Source: Bruticola sp004554425 (GTDB lineage: Bacteria; Vulcanimicrobiota; Xenobia; Xenobiales; Xenobiaceae). Taken from it: 20,812 nucleotides of DNA. The stretch lies in NCBI GenBank assembly GCA_958366945.1, contig CATXCY010000045.1:1-20812 (forward strand), in the 5' to 3' direction. The position numbers were made by a program, and so were the translations under genes. A model generated the notes under the pieces. That model was not told the origin of the DNA. It did not search any database and saw nothing but the letters and a program-made list of their open reading frames with translations. Within the stretch, counting starts at the first letter, position 1. Each line of letters begins with the position of its first letter. Shown here piece by piece: positions 16,172 to 20,812 of this stretch.

Positions 16172-17202
16172 TAGCGGCCTCCTTCCATGACCATACGCAC
16201 GGCCCGGCCTAAATCCAGGCAACAACCTTTGGCGGCCTGCTCGTCAACTAAACATCTTGCCTTAATGGCAACTTCTCCGGGAGTAAGCGACTCGGCAGAT
16301 GCGCAACAATCTTCCGAAGGGGCGGCAAAGCCGATAAATAGGCTGGGATTCCTAGGCAAAGCGATATTTAAAAAGCTTTTAAAGCTGTTTAAAACGCTGT
16401 TTTCAGGGGCTGCAAAATTAGCTTGGTCGCTGGCAAACAGGCCTTCCATAGTACAAACCAACGGAGTTTTGGCTACAGGGTTAAGTCGGCCCTCACGAAT
16501 AAGCTCGTCAGCGTAGGCGGCGAATTCGACTTTGCGATTCTTCTCTTGCTCCACGTTTAGAGCGTTTTCCAAGTTCTTAATGTGGCTTTCCAGTTTCTTT
16601 ACCGTCTCTTGAAACTGCTTTTGCTGGCTCTCCAAGTCGGATAAAGATACTTCTGGCTCAGTCTTTTGCGCTGCATCGGCGCGTAAACTCTGTACTTCAG
16701 CTTCACTTTCAGCAGTTTTGACCTCGGCTTCAGGCTCAACCTGAACTTCCTCAGCTTGCTCCTGAGCGGCGGCCTGTTCAGCCTGGACAGTTTCGGCGGT
16801 GTCCATAGTGATAAAATCTCCTTTATCGGCGAATTGAATATCTTCCAGCCCTTTAACTGCCGGTGCTGCGGCTCCTAAGAAGCCGACATGGCGAAAAGTG
16901 CCGTCAGAATTGAAAGAAATTGAGCGGTTCTTGTAGAGCCCACGCTTTACGAGGTCGGCGAACTCGTCGGCAACTCTGGAGGCACGGGCTTGTAAGGTAG
17001 ACCCCTGGCGACGGAATTGTTGGATCCAGCCAAAAGCCGGGGCGTTTAGAGTGGGATGGCCGACAACGATAGGCGCTGAGTCGCTTTTGTAGCTGGCAAT
17101 AGCCTTGTCGATGTCGGATTCCGTGAAAGTGCGCCACTTGCCAGAATGGTCTAAATGAGTGCCGCAGCGGAAAACGTCAAACCAGTCAGTCAATCCCGGC
17201 AT
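16171..17202 (-). CDS. I: Head maturation protease/scaffold (Mu gpI-like)
   Basis: 343 residues from ATG 17202 with GGAGG 10 nt upstream, overlapping the preceding gene by 13 nt. Residues ~1-125 are the protease part of the Mu I family: DSAPIVVGHPTLNAPAFGWI (H49), FADLVKRGLYKNRSISF (S94/S96 candidates for the nucleophile), and LRHVGFLGA-type FRHVGFLGAAAPAVKGLE. A glutamate/glutamine/alanine-rich stretch (136-183) leads to a coiled coil (~184-225) and a C-terminal region, which would be the scaffold. In Mu the scaffold Z is an internal product of I. The same may hold here, but no internal start is obvious. The gene symbol refers to Mu I, not P2 I. Confidence 0.85.
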   Translation of the reverse strand: MPGLTDWFDVFRCGTHLDHSGKWRTFTESDIDKAIASYKSDSAPIVVGHPTLNAPAFGWIQQFRRQGSTLQARASRVADEFADLVKRGLYKNRSISFNSDGTFRHVGFLGAAAPAVKGLEDIQFADKGDFITMDTAETVQAEQAAAQEQAEEVQVEPEAEVKTAESEAEVQSLRADAAQKTEPEVSLSDLESQQKQFQETVKKLESHIKNLENALNVEQEKNRKVEFAAYADELIREGRLNPVAKTPLVCTMEGLFASDQANFAAPENSVLNSFKSFLNIALPRNPSLFIGFAAPSEDCCASAESLTPGEVAIKARCLVDEQAAKGCCLDLGRAVRMVMEGGR

Positions 17203-17780
17203 AAATAGCTAACCTCCAAGGGCAGCCGCTTTTGCTTCTTAAGCAATTGGCTTAAAACGGTGTGCAAGGCGTCAAAATCGCGGCCTACTACGCCGATGCA
17301 ACCAGCAGTACCGACGGCTCCAGCGTCTCTATGTAAGCCAATTTCCGTGCGGCGGCCTTTGCCATTAGGCGCGTAAATAGGATCGGGTAAAATGTGGTAA
17401 AACTGGCCTTCGATGCCCTTAGTAGCTACAAAATAACTTTGCAAATCGATTTCATAAGAGCCGGGCGGAATAGGTGCGCACTGATCAAAGTAGCGTCCGT
17501 AAACTTGGCGGCCGGGAGCACCGGAAGTAGCCTTAAACTCGCGGCCATTCAAAATAAAAACGCCGTCAATAATGTTAGGCTGAGCCTTTTTGGGCAAACG
17601 TAAGACAAAATAAGCCTTTAAGTCCTTCTCGTGGGGGCCAAAATAGACCTTATCGCGGGCTTTATCGTGGTTAAAAGCAAAATCCACGCGCTTGGCGACT
17701 TCCTTTAAGATAGGTACAACGTCTTCGCTAGCTTCGATGGGCTCTCGCCAATTGTTGGTTGGGCAAATTATTCTAGTCAA
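17190..17780 (-). CDS. L,D-transpeptidase-like (YkuD-type) cysteine enzyme, candidate endolysin
   Basis: 196 residues if started at TTG 17780 (TTG ACT AGA), which has GGAGG 10 nt upstream; the frame continues to another TTG at 17843 without a good site. The C-terminal half has the L,D-transpeptidase fold signature: FKATSGAPGRQVYGRYFDQCAPIPPGSYEI, then H150 and GTAGCIGV with C161 as candidate catalytic pair, spaced as in YkuD/DUF-type phage proteins. No signal peptide or membrane segment is visible. It is the first gene of the leftward late operon, ahead of the protease. It may cleave peptidoglycan at lysis or be carried in the virion. The lysis role is inferred. Confidence 0.65.
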   Translation of the reverse strand: MTRIICPTNNWREPIEASEDVVPILKEVAKRVDFAFNHDKARDKVYFGPHEKDLKAYFVLRLPKKAQPNIIDGVFILNGREFKATSGAPGRQVYGRYFDQCAPIPPGSYEIDLQSYFVATKGIEGQFYHILPDPIYAPNGKGRRTEIGLHRDAGAVGTAGCIGVVGRDFDALHTVLSQLLKKQKRLPLEVSYLCRD

Positions 17781-17861
17781 ATTATTACTGCCTCCATCGC
17801 GTCGCCGACTGAGCCTTGGAATAAGGAGGAAGCGAAAAACCAAAACCTAGTCGACGACTGC

Positions 17862-17897
17862 CGGAGCCCTTTATCGTTGCGATGAGTTTTGGCTCCG
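17862..17897. promoter_or_regulatory. Nested inverted repeats in divergent intergenic region
   Basis: Outer arms CGGAGCC (17862-17868) and GGCTCCG (17891-17897) enclose a smaller dyad ATCG-TTG-CGAT (17873-17883). It sits between the leftward operon and the strong stem-loop. It could be a regulator-binding operator or an RNA structure in the leader of the leftward transcript. No convincing -35/-10 pair was found beside it. Confidence 0.4.
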
Positions 17898-17917
17898 CAG
17901 CCAGTGTATCCAAATAG

Positions 17918-17971
17918 AAAAAGCCGTTCTCCTAAACTTCTTTAGGAAAGTTCTTTAGGAGACGGCTTTTT
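17918..17971. terminator. Bidirectional stem-loop with T-runs (terminator-like)
   Basis: Left arm AAAAAGCCGTTCTCCTAAA (17918-17936) pairs with TTTAGGAGACGGCTTTTT (17954-17971) with one bulged base and a 17-nt loop. Each strand ends in five Ts, so it would terminate in both directions. The loop contains a second copy of the right-arm start (TTCTTTAGGA at 17938-17947 and 17951-17960), so CCTAAA can form a short alternative hairpin with 17941-17946. It lies between divergent, not convergent, genes. Confidence 0.75.
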
Positions 17972-18013
17972 GCGCCTTTAGCTATGTTCAAAAGAAAATA
18001 GCGAGGCATACCC

Positions 18014-18358
18014 ATGGATTCCAGTATTTTGCAAGACCTTAGTATGCTTGGCGGCGGTGGGTTGATGTTTATCGCTTACTACGTGCTGCTCCAAGCTACG
18101 TTCCGAGTAATTAAAAACTTGATGGATCGTTCTGTTGATTCATTTTCGGCAGCGATTGAGCAGCAAAATCACAGTTTCTCCGAGGTCATAAATCAAACGA
18201 CCGGCTGGTTTGACCGTCTTACCACCCGTCAAGCCGTTATCGATGATCGCAACTACAAAGCTATCAGCCAGCAATTGGAAACGCTGCAATTTTTAGTCAA
18301 CGCCGTCAGCCGCTTAGAGACTAAACTCGACAACATAAAGGAGGATCACCATAAATGA
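18014..18358 (+). CDS. Small membrane/coiled-coil protein (Mu gp25/DUF2730-like position)
   Basis: 114 residues from ATG 18014, with a modest GAGG 8 nt upstream. It has one hydrophobic segment at about residues 12-31 (LGGGGLMFIAYYVLLQATF) and then a long helical, glutamine-rich part likely to form a coiled coil (DSFSAAIEQQNHSFSEVINQ, LETLQFLVNAVSRLETKLDNI). In Mu-like phages a one-segment protein of this kind (gp25, DUF2730) comes just before the terminase small subunit. It could be a holin-like or spanin-like lysis accessory, but the sequence does not decide. ATGA overlap with the next gene. Confidence 0.65.
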   Translation: MDSSILQDLSMLGGGGLMFIAYYVLLQATFRVIKNLMDRSVDSFSAAIEQQNHSFSEVINQTTGWFDRLTTRQAVIDDRNYKAISQQLETLQFLVNAVSRLETKLDNIKEDHHK

Positions 18359-18606
18359 CTTCCTTAGAAAGATTGCAATTAAAAGGGGCTTTATTTGAAG
18401 CCAACCGTAAAGCCGATGGCTTGCGTTTAAACGTCAAAGGCATGGCCGTGCTGATTCGCAACGAGCTGAGCACTTACAAAATGCTCCATCTAGATGAAAT
18501 TGGCTTGGAGCAATTGGAGGCCAATTATTCCCTTTTTAAAGACTCTTTGCTTAAGCTGCGCCAAGTTGAAGCTGAGATCGAGACCTTAAAGGCGGAGCTC
18601 CAATGA
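18355..18606 (+). CDS. Small helical protein of unknown function (Mu gp26 position)
   Basis: 83 residues, ATGA-coupled to both neighbours. It is charged and leucine-rich with heptad-like helices at both ends (LERLQLKGALFEANRKADGL, and LKLRQVEAEIETLKAELQ), no membrane segment and no cysteine. I do not recognise a motif. Its place between the membrane protein and terminase small subunit is that of Mu gp26, so it is probably a packaging or lysis accessory protein. Confidence 0.65.
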   Translation: MTSLERLQLKGALFEANRKADGLRLNVKGMAVLIRNELSTYKMLHLDEIGLEQLEANYSLFKDSLLKLRQVEAEIETLKAELQ

Positions 18607-19040
18607 AAAGTCCCGAGTTAGTTGAGCAAGCTAAAAGCCTTTACGTCCGTGAGCAACTCAGCTTCCGCGAAATTGGTAAGCGCTTGGGCGTTAATGAGCG
18701 CACTGTCCGTGTTTGGCGCAAAAATGCCAAAGACTGGGATAAAGAGCGCGAGGCCTTTTTACAAAGCCAAAAAGGCTTTCACGAAGACCTTTACGAGTTC
18801 ACTCGCGAGCTGATGGCCAGCATCCGCACCGATTTACGCAACGATGAAAAGGTCGATCAGTGCCGACTTTACCTTTTTAAAGCCATACTGCCTTTAGTTG
18901 TAAAGCCTCGCGATTACGAAGAAACCAAGCAAGCCGAAGAAGAAGCCGCCGAAACTACCGTTAGCAGCACTACCGACTTAGCTGCCATTATTGCCGCCGC
19001 TATGAATATTACTCCTATGGGAGGTAAAGGCGATGGCTAA
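18603..19040 (+). CDS. Terminase small subunit (Mu gp27/DUF1804-like)
   Basis: 145 residues from ATG 18603. Residues ~18-42 form a helix-turn-helix of the terminase-small/transposase-like type (LSFREIGKRLGVNERTVRVWRK), preceded by ELVEQAKSLYV and followed by KDWDKEREAF. The middle is helical (FTRELMASIRTDLRND) with a conserved-looking YLFKAILPLVVKPRDYE segment. The C-terminus is acidic and alanine-rich. It would recognise phage DNA ends or pac sites and bring DNA to the large subunit, whose start codon overlaps its last 8 nt. Confidence 0.82.
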   Translation: MKSPELVEQAKSLYVREQLSFREIGKRLGVNERTVRVWRKNAKDWDKEREAFLQSQKGFHEDLYEFTRELMASIRTDLRNDEKVDQCRLYLFKAILPLVVKPRDYEETKQAEEEAAETTVSSTTDLAAIIAAAMNITPMGGKGDG

Positions 19041-20388
19041 CTTGGCCGATTTCTTGTTCCCATATCAGAAAGAATGGCTGGCCGATACCTCCCGCTATAA
19101 AATATGGGAAAAAAGCCGCCGTATTGGCGCTACCTATGTGCAAAGCTTGGAAGACGTGCTCGACTGCTTAAAAAAGCCTAAGTTGGCCGTCTGGTTCTCT
19201 TCGGCTGATGATTCTGCCGCCAAAGAATATATTATTTATTGCGCCAATTGGGCCAAAGCCGCTAACGCCATAGCTTCCAAAATTAGTGAAGAAATTATGG
19301 ACGAGCGCGACGACATCACCGTCTATAATATTAGCTTCAAAAATGGCAGCCGTATTAACGCTATGAGCTCCAACCCTAAAGCCTTCCGCTCTAAGGGCGG
19401 TAAAGTTGTGCTCGATGAGTTCGCTTGGCATAAAGATCAGCACGCACTTTGGGCAGCAGCCAGACCGGTAATTACCTGGGGCTATGATGTACGCATTTTA
19501 AGCACCCATAACGGACGCCAAAGTCTCTTTTACCAGTTTCTACAAGAAAAGAAAGACGGCCAACAAGTTTGGCATCGCCATAAGACCACTATTTTTGACG
19601 CCGTAAATCAAGGCTTGGCTGATCGCTTAACTAACAAGCGCTTAACTGCACAAGAGCGCCAACAATGGCTAGAAAATGAGCGTTTAACTTGCGCTAACGA
19701 GGACGTTTGGCAACAAGAATACTGCTGTAATCCGCTGGATGAAACGAGCGCTTTCCTTACTTACGAAATGATTCTGGCTGCTGAAAAAGCGCCGGAAGAA
19801 ATATTACAACCGCTCAACCAGCTTAAGGGCGATATCTATGTGGGCTTTGACGTCGCTAGAAAGCAAGACCTTAGCGTTATTATCCTGGCCGAAAAAGCTT
19901 ACAACGCTTTAATCGTGCGCCACATTATTACGCTCAAAAATACGCCTTTTTCCGAGCAAAAGCGCCTTCTTTTCGATATTTTGAAACTGCCCAGTATTAG
20001 ACGCTGCTGTATCGACGCTTCCGGCCTTGGCATGAATTTAGCCGAAGAAGCCCAGCAATATTTCGGCGCTTATCGTGTGGAGCCGGTTACTTTCAGCGCT
20101 CCAGTCAAAGCTGAGCTGGCTACCGATTTGCGCATCGCTTTTGAAGATCACGCCCTTTTCATTCCTGCGCAACCTGAGCTTAGGGCCGACCTCCATTCCA
20201 TTAAGCGAGTCACCACTATCGCGGGCAATATTCGCTTTGACGCCGAGCGCAGCGAGACTGATGGCCACGCCGACCGCTTCTGGGCTTTAGCTTTGGCTAC
20301 CCACGCTGCTAAAAGCGGCGAGGCGGGTACTCCTTGGGTAGTTAGCGGCAGCCGACGCGAGTGTAACAGCCTTTTAATGGGCTTTTAA
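19033..20388 (+). CDS. Terminase large subunit (Mu gp28-like)
   Basis: 451 residues from ATG 19033. ATPase half: Walker-A-like EKSRRIGATY (26-35), Walker B KVVLDEF with D128/E129 (124-130), and coupling motif ILSTHN (155-160). Nuclease half of RNase H type: D273 in YVGFDVARKQDL, D328 in CCIDASGLG, and an aspartate pair D410/D414 in ETDGHADRFWALALA. Length and motif order fit the Mu gp28 class. It is the packaging motor and cuts DNA at the headful. Downstream portal follows after 24 nt. Confidence 0.94.
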   Translation: MANLADFLFPYQKEWLADTSRYKIWEKSRRIGATYVQSLEDVLDCLKKPKLAVWFSSADDSAAKEYIIYCANWAKAANAIASKISEEIMDERDDITVYNISFKNGSRINAMSSNPKAFRSKGGKVVLDEFAWHKDQHALWAAARPVITWGYDVRILSTHNGRQSLFYQFLQEKKDGQQVWHRHKTTIFDAVNQGLADRLTNKRLTAQERQQWLENERLTCANEDVWQQEYCCNPLDETSAFLTYEMILAAEKAPEEILQPLNQLKGDIYVGFDVARKQDLSVIILAEKAYNALIVRHIITLKNTPFSEQKRLLFDILKLPSIRRCCIDASGLGMNLAEEAQQYFGAYRVEPVTFSAPVKAELATDLRIAFEDHALFIPAQPELRADLHSIKRVTTIAGNIRFDAERSETDGHADRFWALALATHAAKSGEAGTPWVVSGSRRECNSLLMGF

Positions 20389-20412
20389 GACCGATTTAAG
20401 GGAGTTTGAAAT

Positions 20413-20812
20413 ATGGCTAAAAAGCAGAATAAACAAGCCGAAAAACAAGCTTTTCAATTAGTTAAAGCCAGAAGGCAAGACCTGGTGCAAGAAATAGCTA
20501 CAGCTTTGCAAGCTGGCTATGCTTACGATCTTAACGCCCTTTTGCTTGATCCTGATCCTATTTTGCAAAAGCTAGGCTATAGCTTCCGTATTTACGACGA
20601 CGTGCGAGCCGATGCCAAGGTCTCGGCTTGCATAGAATCGCGCAAAGCCGGATGCCTGGCCATGCAGTGGGATTTGTTCGGCATTAAAGAAAACGCCACA
20701 GCTACCGAAGTTATCAAGCAAGCCTTGCTCGATCTGGACATGCCGCGCCTTATCGGCGAAGTGTTAGATGCTTTTCTTTGGGGCTTTCAGCCGCTCGAAA
20801 TTACTTGGAAGT
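20413..20812 (+). CDS. Portal protein (Mu gp29/DUF935-like), 5' part
   Basis: Starts at ATG 20413 with GGGAG 9 nt upstream and is open to the right edge (133 codons seen). The sequence LLLDPDPILQKLGYSFRIYDDVRADAKVSACIESRKAGCLAMQWDL, then GFQPLEITW, is the N-terminal pattern of DUF935 portals (family length around 500). The lysine/glutamine-rich first 20 residues are variable. As the dodecameric portal it forms the DNA channel and docks the terminase encoded just upstream. Confidence 0.9.
   Translation, partial: MAKKQNKQAEKQAFQLVKARRQDLVQEIATALQAGYAYDLNALLLDPDPILQKLGYSFRIYDDVRADAKVSACIESRKAGCLAMQWDLFGIKENATATEVIKQALLDLDMPRLIGEVLDAFLWGFQPLEITWK

Noticed and set aside
1..20812. Mu-style transposition as the lifestyle
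   Set aside because: Only Mu-like packaging and order are seen; no transposase genes or genome ends are in the window, so replication mode cannot be claimed.
1..20812. tRNA genes, CRISPR arrays or insertion sequences
   Set aside because: Reading both strands showed no cloverleaf with CCA context, no regularly spaced repeats and no transposase.

Overview
This window is almost entirely the structural module of a temperate-type tailed phage with a contractile tail (myovirus), probably an integrated prophage or a phage contig. Both edges cut through genes: the left edge cuts a tail-fibre gene and the right edge cuts the portal gene. No bacterial housekeeping gene, tRNA, integrase or transposase is visible. 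Head-packaging genes resemble Mu (gp27-, gp28- and gp29-like, an I-like protease/scaffold, gp36- and gp37-like connectors). The tail resembles P2 in protein families (FI, FII, E/E+E', T, U, X, D, V, W, J, I, H) but follows the Mu order, with sheath, tube and tape measure before the baseplate. Ribosome binding sites are strong AGGAGG-type and genes are tightly coupled by ATGA/GTGA/TAATG overlaps. Base composition is balanced. A Gram-negative Firmicute (Negativicutes) host would fit these features, but that is a guess.

Layout. (1) 18014-20812, plus strand, rightward: a small membrane/coiled-coil protein, a small helical protein, the terminase small subunit, the terminase large subunit and the start of the portal protein. 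(2) 17781-18013: a divergent intergenic region with a nested dyad and a strong bidirectional stem-loop. (3) 17780-1, minus strand, leftward, one apparently uninterrupted late operon. In transcription order it holds: an L,D-transpeptidase-like enzyme, protease/scaffold, decoration protein, major capsid protein, gp36-like and gp37-like connectors, tail sheath, tail tube, the tail assembly chaperone pair E and E+E' (-1 frameshift), tape measure, U, LysM protein X, hub protein D fused to a peptidase, spike V, W, J, I, a collar-type tail fibre, and a second fibre running off the left edge.

How it works together: the plus-strand genes would package DNA through the portal. The protease/scaffold, capsid and decoration proteins build the head, and the gp36/gp37-like proteins join head to tail. 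The tube polymerises around the tape measure with chaperone help, the sheath surrounds it, and V/D/X/U/W/J/I form the baseplate with a metal-tipped spike and a hub-borne peptidoglycan hydrolase. The two fibres recognise the host.

The most notable points are a canonical in-frame slippery heptamer for the E/E+E' frameshift, a GpD-peptidase M15 fusion, a glycine-zipper-like N-terminal extension on the tail tube, a low-complexity insertion in the decoration protein, paired fibre paralogues (one with a GLUG/beta-helix-like C-terminus), and a P2-style divergent gene layout built from Mu-type packaging genes.
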